Shown in pieces: positions 21,324-32,900 of a stretch of DNA of 38,058 nt. Numbering within the stretch: position 1 is the stretch's first letter; each line of letters opens with the position of its first letter. The position numbers and the translations under genes are program-made. The DNA comes from Halocafeteria seosinensis (lineage: Eukaryota; Sar; Bigyra; Bicosoecida). The stretch lies in the NCBI GenBank assembly GCA_001687465.1, contig LVLI01000220.1, positions 1 to 38,058 of the forward strand, written 5' to 3'. The notes beneath the pieces were generated by a model. That model worked only from the letters and a program-made list of their open reading frames with translations. It had not been told where the DNA came from and did not search any database.

Positions 21324-22325
21324 TAAGTGACAACTCACTCCAATCTTGATACGTGTCAGCGCGCCGGCATATACATGTAGCGTATGCCATGTTGCTCGTC
21401 GGTATATGATTCTCTGCAAATGGTACATCCTCTCTTATAGAGTGTGTTATCTCTGAGATTCGTTCAATGTTTGACTGCGAAAAGAAAAAAAAGAGAGACG
21501 TTGCTTGTGCGGATCAGTCATTAGCATGGGAGTTGTTTTCCGTCCTACACTTATTTGGGTGAAGTATGGAGCTAGTCGCAGATCGACCCGTCTAACAGTA
21601 GCGAACACCTCGCATGCACTGCTTAATATGTGTACGTAGCAAAGAGACGGGTTGCTTATAGATATTAATATGACTTCTCCGATAACTCCTCAAACTATGA
21701 ATTTAATAAATTATTATTCCTTCCTTATTCGCTCGTTTTTCGCTAGTTTACTTCTTTAACGAATGATGAACTGTTTTGCGGACTAACAGGCGGATCCACT
21801 ACAGTTGTGCTTACTTCGAAAGGCCTCTGATTGCTTTTGCATTTTGAACCATTTAGGTGGATTCCGTGGGAGCTGTAATAAATACGGCTTTGGGAATTAG
21901 TGGGTTTCCATCTTCCATCTGCTGAACTCAAACACCGAGTCCCACTCGTTCCGCAAGTCAAGTAGATAGCAGTGAAAAGGAATATACGATAGTATACAGA
22001 GCATGGCCGTGAAGGGTACAATTATTACCGATCAGCCTCATTGAATTGGGCAGCTAGTAAGCTGCACCACCCCATTTGTTACAGAACCACACACTATCCT
22101 CCGCAGCTGCACCCTAAACAAATGGCCCCACATAAGACTGCTACTTGGATGACTCGAGCACAATAGCTGCTGATTTCCCGGTACCCCGATTCCCCTGAAC
22201 AAAGATGATACAGTATTTGTCTATTCAGTTTGGAGAGCTGAGTTGAGCGTCTTGTAAGGAGACAATGAAGATATCAATCCACCCTACAACAGTAGCGGAT
22301 AGACGTATGCGAAAGTCCCACAGTT
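21324..22325. other. Convergent intergenic region
   Basis: This separates two gene ends (kinesin, plus; secreted repeat protein, minus). AT-rich poly(A)-signal-like aataaa lies near 21708. A 92-codon minus-strand frame at 21743-22021 begins at TTG and has a hydrophobic stretch, FLFTAIYLTCGTSG, that resembles a secretion signal, but without an ATG or splice partner it is not called as a gene. Confidence 0.4.
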
Positions 22326-25300
22326 TCAATATTCGTGTAAACCGTCTGAGTTCGCATATACATGCAGATAATTGTTTGTCCCGCATTGTAACAGTGGCAA
22401 TTTCATTCTTCGTCTTCGTCGAAACACTTGCGAAGAGTCCACCGATGCCGTTTCCGTACTCTGGGTGGAACTATGTGTAGGGGATCTTGTCGTGGTATGG
22501 GTATTGGAGGTAAAGGAAGTGCCACCTCTAGAAGTCGTGGAAGTTTGTGTCGGCGTCATCGCTTTGGTGTGCGTGTTGCTTGGAGTAGAAGGTGCCGTTG
22601 ACGTAGGGGTGATAGTTCCCGTGGCCGTCTGAGTCGGAGTCTCAGAGGGGGCTCGTGTCGATGTCGCAATGCATGTTGGTGATCCCGTCGGGGTCCGGGT
22701 GTGGGAAGAAGAGGAACTGGAGCTGGTAGAGGGAGTGCGTATACCCGATGGAGTAACAGTCTGCGTGTGTGTGATACTCGACGTGGACGATGGTTTCGAT
22801 GTTGAGGTAAAACTCTCGGTTGGGGTCTGCGTGGAACTTCGAGTTGGCAATAAGGAAGTCGTGCTAGTTTCTGTTTTGGGAGGACTTCCGGACATGGACT
22901 GGGAATGTGAGGAAGATGGACTGCCACTATGAGATGCAGTGCCAGTGCTTGTTGGAGTAGCCGTCTTGACTTGCGTGTTGCTTACAGACGAGGATGCCGT
23001 TGACGTAGGGGTGAAAGTTTCAGTAGCCGTCTGAGTGGGACTCTCTGTTGGGCCCATAGACACTGTGCCAGTTAAAGTACCTGTTTTGGTCGGTGTTCGT
23101 GTCCGAGTCAGACTAGATGTGGGCGACATGGTCATAGTCTGGGTATGAGAAGTAGAGGGAGTGCCACTGCGAGAAGGCGTGAGAGTACTTGTTGATGGTC
23201 TTGTTGGAGTAGCCGTTTTGGTTCGCGTGTTACTTGGAGTAGTAGAAGGTGTCGAAGTAGAAGTGGTGGTTTCGGAAGTCGTCTGGGTGGCACTGTGAGT
23301 TACTGTCACGGATGCCGTGCCTGTTTTTGTGATTGTTTCCGTAGGCGTTTGCGTCGGTGTCGCGGTAGGTGTAGCCGATGGGGCGACAGTTTGGGTATGT
23401 GAAGCGGAGGGACTAAAGGTGCACGTCGGGGTAGCAGTCGATGAGGGGGGCGGAGAAGCCAGTTGGAATCGTAGAATAGGCACTCTATCACGGAGAGTCC
23501 AGACTTCGTCAGACCATCTCTGTATTCCACCGTACCGATACAGCCTTCCATCTATATCATCCAAATCCGCCGAGTTCCCTATGGAAGTAGGTGAGAGGTT
23601 GCCATCCATATCCATCCCAACTATTGACCCCTCACTATGTACAGAGTACGCTACTTTGATGATACCACTCGCACCGGTTTGAATATGCCCAATAATGGCA
23701 CCAGCATCTGCATGTTTAACTTCACCGGATGCATAACAGTTTGTAACATACACGTCGCCTGTACAATAAGAACATTGACCCCCTGCCAATGCCCCTGTGA
23801 TACCACCTGCAAATTGTTGGTTGATATCTCCATGTGTATAACAGTCTACAACACGAACTTCGCCTTCGTCCTCTGCTGCATTACTTCCACAAATTCCACC
23901 ACTAAACTCTCCAGATACTTGCCCAGTGCCATAGCATTCCTGAACGCTCACGAAGCCTTTCGCTTTCCCGGCGAAAGCACCTACGATACCACCTGCCCCT
24001 ACAGCAATGGTGCCAATTTCCCCCGTCGAATAGGATTGGAAGATATATACTCGGCCGTCCTCGTAACCGGGGGTATCTCCACAAATGCCACCGGAGTCAC
24101 CGGCTTCCACGTTTCCGGTAGAATAGCAATTCGTGATATTAACGATACCATGGTTTCTCCCCGCCCAATTTCCCGCGATACCTCCTGCACCAGCACCAAT
24201 TACTCTCCCTGTCGTGTATGAGTTAGAAATCACGATTTGACCGTGGTCGTGCCCGCTTTCGGAGCCGCAGATACCACCTCCTATAATGGTGATGTCTCCG
24301 GATGAGCTACAATCATATACCTGAAAAAACTTCTGCTGCATTTGGATAACAAATCCACCCCGTTCTGAAATGGATCCATGTTCAATGCGAAGATTCCGGA
24401 TTATAGGCGCTTGATCAAAAGATGAAACATTTTTCAGTACCTTGAACAATCCGTCGAAATTGATGACATCTTTCAGATCGACATACTTTCCCTGATCACG
24501 ACAACCATCAAAGGTTTCATTTGCATCCAACGATATGTAGTCACCTTCTGTGTAATAGTCATTCCATACCAGCACGCTGCAACTCAACTCTAGCAATCTT
24601 TCGTCCGAAATGTAATTAAAACATGGCTCCGTTCCCGTGATGACGTCTGGTCTCAAGTCTCTTGCGAATGTCCCCAGAGCTGACAAGTGGCATAACGACA
24701 ACGTCAGCGCCATCACGCTTCTGATGAAGATTGAGGGAGGTGTCGACGTTATAGGCCGCGGGAGTCGTGTAAAAAGCATCCGCTTTCTCGTTACAGTAGG
24801 TAATGCCCAGTAACGGATGAGAGATGCCGCTAGGTTGAGGCTTTTAGTTAGCAATACTCCTCCGGATTTTCTGTTGCATTTCAAAGAAGGATACACAAGT
24901 AGCGGTATACCGAGCACAAGTGAAGCCAGACAGAGACTTTGAAGTGTCCGGCGACTCATAGATGAATCCTTCACGTTATGTATTCCAGTGAAATGCCAGA
25001 GGTTTGCACCAAGGACTCTATCCATGGCTGCTAAGACGCATATATGTACCAGATCATATGCCGCAAGACAGAGGGGATGAAGCATTTTTGAAACTTCGCT
25101 AGACTCACATCCACACACAGGTTTGCCCAAAGAGAGTATTGCTGCCACTGGACAAAACATAGAGCGATACTCGGGGAGCCGTTTCTTCACGGTGGCCAAG
25201 TAAAGCAAAAACCGGGGAGGCTGCTGGCTAGCCACTCTTCCTAGATACTCTGTATGAAACATTCGTTGCTGCACGAAGTACATCAGTTGGTGACAGACTT

Positions 25301-25892
25301 TCGAGGGTAAACCAAAGAATCCCTCATAGCGTTTCATCGCGTGACACTGTCGGAGAGGTTCCAATACTGCTTCGGCAATGGTTTTGGTCGCTGGGGCGGT
25401 AATCGTGTTGCTTAACTTCCGAGACGATGAAAACCATACTGCGCCGCGGCCGGTGTAACAGCACCTGTTCATTGACTGCCGTTGTCGGAAATGCTCTAAT
25501 TCTCCTTGATTGAGTCTTTTGCTCGTTGGGCACACCGGGAACTGTCGATTGCTACCCGAGGTACTGTTGAGTGAAACCTCATTGACATTGAAAACCAAAG
25601 GGCACCGTTGGTGTAGCTGCATCGCCCGGACTACCAGAGGTACTGTTGCGTGAAACCTCATTGACACCGAAAACCAAAGGGCACCGTTGGCGTAGCTGCA
25701 TCACCTGGACAAGTTATCAAGAACAATGCGATGGGATGCCGCTCAAACTTACCGCCGATTATCCAGTCCAAAAATATGTCTGCCCCATATGAAATCATTA
25801 TGAGAGGGAGCAATGTCCGTATGCTCCGTTGAAGAGTGCAAAGGAATGTTATTCACCATTGGGAGCAGTCCAACTAAGAGAATGGTGAACAT
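22326..25892 (-). CDS. Secreted GLUG-repeat and mucin-like protein, 2 exons, 1169 aa
   Basis: Exon 1 (25892-25753) encodes a signal peptide, MFTILLVGLLPMVNNIPL, and joins in phase 2 to exon 2 (25695-22326) across a 57 bp intron (CGG CG|gtaagt ... gatgcag|C TAC). After about 320 residues with no recognised domain, including a hydrophobic segment LQSLCLASLVLGIPLLVY, there is a second signal-like stretch MALTLSLCHLSALGTFA (about residue 375). Then come about seven GLUG-like units of 30-38 residues (about 512-739), each built as GGICG or GGIxG plus NCYSTG, often with paired Cys. Residues ~797-1130 are Ser/Thr/Pro-rich in roughly 70-residue repeats, expected to be heavily O-glycosylated. The C-terminus is basic (RRRRR) with no membrane anchor. 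Likely a cell-surface or matrix adhesin. An alternative is that the GLUG protein starts at 24713 as its own gene. Confidence 0.75.
22440..23450 (-). repeat. Ser/Thr/Pro-rich coding repeats, about 70-residue period
   Basis: Four related blocks each follow the order PTQTxTExxT, then TSTxSSxxSNTxxKTxTPT, then SxSHTQTxxxSP. The blocks start near 23345, 23045, 22835 and 22650 on the minus strand. Such tracts evolve by unequal recombination and may vary in number between individuals. The plus strand shows long valine-rich shadow frames because of this composition. Coordinates run high to low on the minus strand. Confidence 0.6.
25559..25716. repeat. 79 bp tandem duplication across a splice acceptor
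   Basis: Two near-identical 79 bp units (25559-25637 and 25638-25716) share gaggtactgttg...gtgaaacctcattgaca and aaaccaaagggcaccgttgg. Each unit carries its own gatgcag|CTAC acceptor for the minus-strand gene, so exon 2 of the secreted protein has two candidate 3' splice sites. Confidence 0.75.
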
Positions 25893-26330
25893 GGTTGTAC
25901 GGACAGAGACAATAGTCTGGTCCACATGCCCTGCGGAAGCTGAGAAAGCCACAATGCGTCTGGTGTAGACTCTGAGTCGGTAAAAGGATTGCGTTCAACC
26001 CCAGAAAAAAGAAGAAAACAAAAACCTTCTGAGCAGCATGGAGCATGAGCAACGACCACACACGCAGCGGACAGTTTAGAATACACGCTACTGCATGCAC
26101 ATCGATCCTACGTTCACAATGTTGTCAAATTGAACATGAATTATACTCATGCTTGCATTCCAACACACCAAACGTATTAGTGTGAGGCAGGAATGAGACT
26201 TGCTTTCCAGCTTTCCGCGCACTCACCAATGTACAGTACCTCACAGTGGCGGTGAAATGTTCGTACGGAGCAAACTTCCAAGCAACGCATGGAATTCGGT
26301 CACCAAGCTCGTGTCGCTGATTTTTACTCT

Positions 26331-26361
<31 letters not shown>

Positions 26362-26613
26362 GGGTTCACCACACTGTCCCACGTAAGACTGGTTGTTTCA
26401 TCAGATGAGAGGTACAATATGTCAAAGAACTGGTCACGGTAGAGTCAAAGAACTTGTCCTCAAGTCGACGATATGTTTGTCGTGTTCAGTTTCTCGCTCT
26501 CTCTCCTTGTACGCCATGTGCGAGGTGTAGTGTGATTAGATAGATAGATACAGAGGGGGACATACATACGGACGTGTCGGAGGACCACTAGCCAGCCTAA
26601 ACGGACTGGAATC
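25893..26613. other. Divergent intergenic region with microsatellites
   Basis: This lies between two divergent starts. It contains a (TA)n run of about 28 bp at 26334-26361 and a short (TAGA)n run near 26535-26550. Minus-strand frames at 25849-26100 and 25874-26086 show no domain and overlap the 5' side of exon 1 of the secreted-protein gene. Confidence 0.5.
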
Positions 26614-28262
26614 ATGGATACTCGCAGCGTCTTGGACAGGGACCACCAGTCTTCAACCCATACACATCATCATCATTCTCATGCTGATAATGACAATGAT
26701 GGCGAGCACACTCATTCAAGCAACACTCATAGTGAATCTGCTACTGGTGGTGGTAGTGGACAAGGTGGTCATGCTCAGAATTTGAGTGAAGAAGCGGCGC
26801 CTTTCTTCCATCAGCAGCAGCAGCATGGGCAGGATTCTCATGGTCAAGGGGATCGTAACAGGACATCGAGTCTGGTCGAGTTTGCCAAAGAAATTGGCGT
26901 TCTGACATGGGGCGGGATACTGTTTATGTTTCTGATTAGCATGAGGATTGTAATTATTAATGCCGTCAACATTGGACCATTACTACTCGTATGGGTCGTG
27001 CCGGTAAGTGTGCAATGTCCAGTATTATACATGTAAAGATGAAGACAAGATATTTGAGCTTCTGTATGGATGTTTGGCAGATGCTGATACTGGGAGTAGT
27101 CTACCGTCGATGGTTGCGTCCCAAGATCTCCATCCACGCAAATGTCCTACGCGCTGTCGACATTCAGATGGTTCGGATGTTTTTCGGAGGAGCTATTCCG
27201 GGAACCATGCTCGCTATGGTGGCAGAATCAGTCATTACAATCTTTCTTGTGATCCTGTTCTTCTATGAAAAGATAGAGGAAGTTTTAGAACAACTGAATG
27301 AAAATGGTGAAGGAGATGACAAGAACGGCAACGGCTCGAAGAAGAAGAACAACAACGAAATAGAAGTCAGTTTGGCAGTTATTGTTTTCTTGTTACTGAC
27401 GGCCTATGTCGTTGCGGGTTTAACAGAAGAAGCAGTGAAGCTCCTTGTACTTCGGTACAGATGCTCCCGTTCACGCGGTGTGCGCCCCGTGGATTTCGCC
27501 GCCGGTGCGTCTACTAGTGTGGCGGGACATACCTCAGCTGACGCGACAGCTCCTCCACAAAACTCGGGAGCTCAAGCACCACTAATACCAGAGTCGATGA
27601 ACTTCTATACCACACCACTACAGGAGCAGCCAGGTGGGGTATGTACGCAACCCAAGCCATACCATCCATACGCAACAGTTGCTTTGTTGATGGCTGTCGG
27701 TGCCGGATTTTCTACGATGGAGAACCTGTTTTATGTTTTTCCAATTGATACAAATGGAGGGCCCAACGCAACCGGCAAAACCCGTCCTCATGTTCCGGGC
27801 TTCTCGGACAAGATGTTCAACTCCGTTGGAAGGGTATTTATCTCACTTCCAATCCATATAATTTGTGCAACACTTACAGCAATACGACTTGGCGAGCGAG
27901 ACCGACAAAAGGCAGAATTGGAACAGCAACCTGAACGAGCAAATCCGCTGAAGGCTCTGTCATATCTTGTTGCGCTGTTACCAGCCGTCTTATTCCACGG
28001 CACCTTCGATGCAGTCCTAATGATACTGGCTGCTCTGCAGTACAATAATCTTGCTGTGATGATAGCGTTTACCATCTTCATGGTCGCCAGTGGTCTTTGT
28101 CTGGTGTATGCCTATTGGAGAAGGTCTAAAGCGCTGTACAATGCGAATGTAGACTGCCTTTTGTATCACAGCCGGGACACTCCGGAGGCAACCAGTGGGT
28201 CCGCGCATCATGGTATGAGCTCATCATCCCAAACGGAGATTGAAATGCGAACATACCCCTGA
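26614..28262 (+). CDS. PrsW-family intramembrane protease, 2 exons, 523 aa
   Basis: PrsW proteins are multi-pass membrane proteases whose conserved Glu and His residues sit in membrane helices; the bacterial founder cleaves an anti-sigma factor. Exons 26614-27003 and 27081-28262 join in phase 0 (gtaagt ... ttggcag). Family motifs are intact: LTEEAVKLL (E246, E247, K250), GAGFSTMENLF (E344), a helix with LPIHIICA (H389) and LFHGTFDAVL (H436, D440). About eight hydrophobic segments are visible, starting at ILTWGGILFMFLISM-type helices in exon 1. The cytosolic or lumenal N-terminus is unusually His/Ser/Asn-rich (HTHHHHSHADNDNDGEHTHS), and a Lys/Asn loop (KKKNNNE) separates two helices. The eukaryotic substrate is unknown. 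Confidence 0.85.
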
Positions 28263-29327
28263 AAAATAAGAACGAAGAACTCGTTTTGCAAGGTCTGGAT
28301 ACACAGTTTGATTGTCATCTCTTGCTTTGCTTCTCTGTGTCTTCTAAAGCAACAAGGAGGTGGTCAATGCTGCATAGTCGCATGTTCTCGCGGACACACA
28401 CAACTGTCTTTTTTGCTGCGTTTGTGTGTCACCATATACCAGAGTGAGTGCAGAGACGTGCAGTTCCGAGCCAGCAGCCTGCACTCTCGTCTCTACTCGG
28501 CACGTGTATCTGTCCAAACCAGCTATTCCACTTGTTGAGATGCTTCAGCACTATCACCCATGAATACACACTCAACATCGTCCCTACAAACAGTAGCTTG
28601 GCGTGTCTTACGGGTATTACAGTACCTGTCGTGTAGTTCGTGCGGGCTCTGTACTCGCTGTACCACCATGGTACCCTCCGTGAGTCAACGTGCAAATTCC
28701 ATTCCAAACGAAGGAACAGGTGTGGCTGAGCTATTCCTCCTCTGCATCATGCATCGGATGCACGGCGAATACACCGCCGATGGTTTCTGCATTATTGTGG
28801 GCGTCCAAACTCCGCCAAGACCGCCGCTATCCGCAGAGCCGGTGGGACATCACCGATGCCCCAACGGGGGGCGGAGTTCGGATAGCTCCGGTCCGAACCT
28901 CCGGACCGTGGTGGGACAAAGCCCGTCCGACAGGCCCGGCCCTACAAGTCTCGAGGAATGTTTTCGGGTCGTTTATTCGAGCCACCGCGACAAATGTTCC
29001 CAAGACAAGGTTGGCATCCACTGTGTTTGTGTGCTGGTATTGCTCCCTTGAAATCTAGTGCGTGAGGTGCAGAGAACAAGTCCGAAAAGGGGGCGTAATT
29101 TTCTACCTCGACAAAACAAAGCGCTTTTCTACTGCATTACAGTCCTTCGGACTGCTTTTTTCTTACCAAGGTAAGGGTTGCTACTCTTTCTCACCATCTG
29201 GGATCCAAGATCGAGTGAAAGATGCCCCGATGGATATGCAATGACAGTTCCCCCTTTCCAAGTGCCGGAACTTCAACTATGTGTTGTCGGCTCCATTACT
29301 CTTTTTGTTGTTTTATTGAAGGGAGCG
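28263..29327. other. Long stretch with no supported gene
   Basis: Several 60-160 codon frames overlap on both strands between 28430 and 29050, with no domain signature, good start context or splice partner. The interval 28820-28950 is notably GC-rich, with many ccg/cgg and gtccg words. I see no tRNA or repeat here. Confidence 0.4.
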
Positions 29328-29857
29328 TTATAGGGAAGGGAGGAACCCCTCGGAGCTGAGTTCACAACCCCGCTGAATGGCAGCTGAGCTCCCTCGAGCT
29401 CGCATGCTTTATACAAGGCCATCCAACGACAGCATTCAGGTGTATCACCTGCGGGGGACCGTGGTCCTTTGGATGAGACGGCCGGATGCCCCGAACGAGC
29501 TCATTGTTCTGCGATTGCAGCCTTGTAGTCAGCGCATCCGAGTTGCGATTCCAACGAATATCCCCTCTAAGAGCTAGGTTTCTCACCCGTATTCAGTGCA
29601 TCTGGTGGTCGAAGATAGTATGGTAGAGGGCGGTTGTATGCGGCTTGGGGGAAAGAACGAAAGGGACGAGGAAGCGAAGGGTCCTTCGGAAGCGCCGTAA
29701 CGGTCGTGTCTTCAGCCAGGAAAAACGAGGAAGAAGTTAGTTCCATTGGTGTCAGGAAGGGTGTTCTGCTGTGACTATTACCACCACCATCACCAGCAGT
29801 TGCCGTAGTTGTTGGGCGTACGCCATAGTGTAGACTGCCGTTTTGTGTCGGAGTCAT
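29328..29857 (-). CDS. Possible 3-exon gene, 140 aa, hypothetical
   Basis: Exons 29857-29587, 29521-29449 and 29406-29328 join in phase (ACG G|gtgaga ... acaag, 65 bp; CGC AG|gtgata ... ataaag, 42 bp) to a TAA at 29328. The product is Thr/Pro/Ser-rich and begins MTPTQNGSLHYGVRP, with FRSFPQAAYNRPLPYYLRPP in the middle and an Arg-rich C-terminus. No family is recognised. The second intron is shorter than others in the window and its acceptor is weak, so the 3' part is uncertain. It is divergent from the phosphodiesterase gene, 95 bp away, which would make a shared promoter. Confidence 0.4.
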
Positions 29858-29952
29858 TGGGGTGAATTACTACTGTTTGTGGCCGCAGAGATTCATTCGT
29901 CCATGCACATTTTTTCCAACGATCTTAACAGTGTGTTGCATGATCCAAGGTG

Positions 29953-32900
29953 ATGCATAAATCAGGAAGTAATAGCCGGAGAGGCTCTGGGCGGAAGGAT
30001 TCTGGCGCTAGACCCAGTTCTGATTCTGGTGGAACCAGCGAAAGATCGGGTGATGTATCGTTGCCTCCGATTCAGGGCGGGGGACAAACAACCCCCGGAG
30101 CTACGGCGCAAGGCTCAGGTAGACGATCAGGTGGTATTGTCAGTCCTCATACGGACAGGTCCAACTCTTCTGCAAGACAAAAGCAGGGAAATGGCCAGAC
30201 GAAAACGGGAGATGAGCCACAAACCTCTTCACTGAACGGTGGCAAGGGTGAACAACAGCTTCTAGAATCATTCAAGCCTATTTTGGGTGAGCTCTTTTCA
30301 ATTACTCGGTCTCAACAGATCCCCTACAAAAAACCGCGGCGGAACTCTGCGATGGGATACGCTTGGGGTCCCGACAGTAAAATGACATCCGAGGCTGAGG
30401 CTGTCCGGTCCTCACAAGCAAAAGAGTCTCCTCCTTCCCTTGGCGGATCACAGCGACACACCCCGAAGGAAAGGCCTACCTCTGCGCCATTCGCCGGAGA
30501 GAGCGGTCGGGACAGTGGCTCGTCTGAGTCATACAGCAATGAGCAAGTCTTTGGTTGGTTGAAGGAAGGCGATGGCATCGATAAACTAGTAAACCAAGTC
30601 AGCAATACTGTCAAAGAGTTGCAGTATTACAAAACGCTAGTAAAGAGTTTGCCCAAGTTGCTTCAGAATATATCGGGCAATGCCTCGCCAAACGACGATA
30701 ACAGTTCCGTAGAAAGTTTGCTGACAATGCTCACTGATACCGCCTCAGAGCTGTTGGATTCCAATGATGTGAAGCAAGTGACGGAACTTTTCGGCTTCAA
30801 TGGGAATAGTAAGGAAGTTATTTCAATGAACAGCAAAGAGAACTCTGAGAACATCATGGCTTATCTATCGCTCGATAGTGGGGCTACTGAAAACGAGGCT
30901 GTAGGGCACAAGGCCCCGCCGGTGGAGGACTCATCCAAAACGGCGGAGGCTCAGAAGAACCCCCAAATCGCTGATGAGAGCCAGGGGACGACCACAGGAG
31001 CCGCAACGGGATCTCCAGATACTGGCACACACGTGGCTGCAGCCTCGAGTGAAAGCCCCACAACAAGTACCGAGCAATCCAGTGGTACCACAACCACAGT
31101 GACGACTTCAGCGAGTCAATCTGCGGCCGTGCAGTTGTTCGAAGACACTACCGAGAAAACAGTCGAAAGCGCCGGAATAAAGGAAATTCGTGATGACGAA
31201 CTATGGCAGAAGTCAATCCACCCGAAAGTCTACGGTGATATGACTCACTGGAACTTTCCCAAGGAGTTGCACCCAGTAGGCAGTTTTGCGCTGTGCTTGG
31301 CAATGGCCGCAAACAGTCCTCGGGTCGTACAGGACGTAGTTTCACAGCAACAGGAGATGGCTTCTAAGGAGTTACCACCGCTTTTCTCCGCGTCAGATTC
31401 GGGGGAACGCTGGGAGCGAAGCATTGCATCCTTTCCTTTGTGCTGGTCCGATAGTGGTTTGACCAACCTGGCGCTCACGTGTGCAACAAGCAAACCAGGC
31501 TTCTTCGAAAGCGTCCATGTTGATACGTTGCAGACACTTGCCTCGATCGGTGCTATGGCCTTGAAGAGCTCACAGATGTTTAAAGCGGGACAAAACGCGA
31601 AGCGGCAAGCCGACTTGCTGCTGCAAATGGTTCAGAGTGTTATCAAGGGAGATAACGTTCGTGACATCATCGGCCGCATAATTGATGTCGCTTATGAGCT
31701 GCTTCAAACGGCTCGAGTCAGCGTTTTCCTAGTTGATTGGGAAGCAGAAGAGTTGGTGCTGTCAGTCTCCCAAGATGCTGCCGGATTGCGAATTCCTATC
31801 GATAAGGGTATTGCGGGTACTGTTGCCAGCACAGGTCAGGTACTCAATATACCTGACGCATACGAAGATCCGCGATTTGACCGTGGGTTTGACCAGAAAA
31901 CTGGTTTCCGTACGAAATCTATATTGGCTATGCCCGTGCGCTCGCAAGATGGGAAAAGCGTCGTTGCGGTTGTCCAAGCCATTAACAAACTGAGCGGGGA
32001 GTGCTTTACTAATGCTGATATCCGGATGATGGCAGCCGTAACTGACACAGCTGGAGTTACGCTTCACAAAGCTCGACTTCTGCAAGAAGCCAACGTTGCA
32101 AGAAAACAGAATGAAGCTCTGGTGGACGTTGTTAAGATCGTCAGAAACCCGTCTGCTGGTGATAATTTGGAAGTAATCCTCGACCGATTGACCGAGGTAG
32201 CGTACTCTTTGATAGACGCTGATTTAATCGTCCTATTTGTCCTAGACGAACTACGCAAAGAACTGCGTGGGAAAAAGTATGATACCTCGAAGCTAAAAGC
32301 ACGGGCTGAGCAGGCAGCAAATCAATATGACCTTGGACAGGGACTCTCATCCGACAAAATGTCACCAAAAGCGGCCAGTGAGACGGACGACAGTGGCCTC
32401 GAGAATGCTCCTTATGAAGAACTTGTCGTCCCATTGGGCAAGGGTATCGCAGGTAAAGTGGCCGCCGCCCAAGATTCAGAGACCATTATTTCTCGAAAAG
32501 CTCGCGAACACCCATTCTACGATGAAAACTATGACCATTTGAATAATTTGGCTGACACTGGGTTACTCTGCATGCCGCTGAATCGGCCAGATGCAGGCGC
32601 TTCCCACTCTAGACCGGTAGCGGTCCTTCAAGCTGTCCACAAACGAGATGGTAGTCCTTTCAGCTCTACCGATATGAAACTATTGGAAGCTTTCGGGGCC
32701 GAAGTAGCTCACGTTATCGCCGAAAACAGCTATAGCATTGCTTACGAGCGTGCACTGCAAGGAGACGGCGACCAAGGTAGTACAGGCGCCGATGAGAGTG
32801 CCAACATACAGAGTTTCTTGACACAGTTCACGCGGAAAAACCAGGGGTACGCGAACAAAGACGAGGAACTAGCAGAAAGCTCTGATACCTCCTTGCAGAA

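Noticed and set aside
22372-22932. Plus-strand valine-rich open frames
   Set aside because: They are antisense shadows of the Ser/Thr/Pro repeat tract; the valine-rich content follows from the complement of Thr codons.
25849-26100. Minus-strand frames overlapping exon 1 of the secreted protein
   Set aside because: No domain, and the frame with a signal peptide and an in-phase donor at 25752 is the better explanation.
26334-26361. (TA)n run considered as an origin or regulatory element
   Set aside because: A simple microsatellite; nothing around it supports a specific role.
28560-29051. Overlapping frames in the GC-rich patch
   Set aside because: Three frames on two strands are open at once, as expected from composition; none shows a domain or good splice sites.
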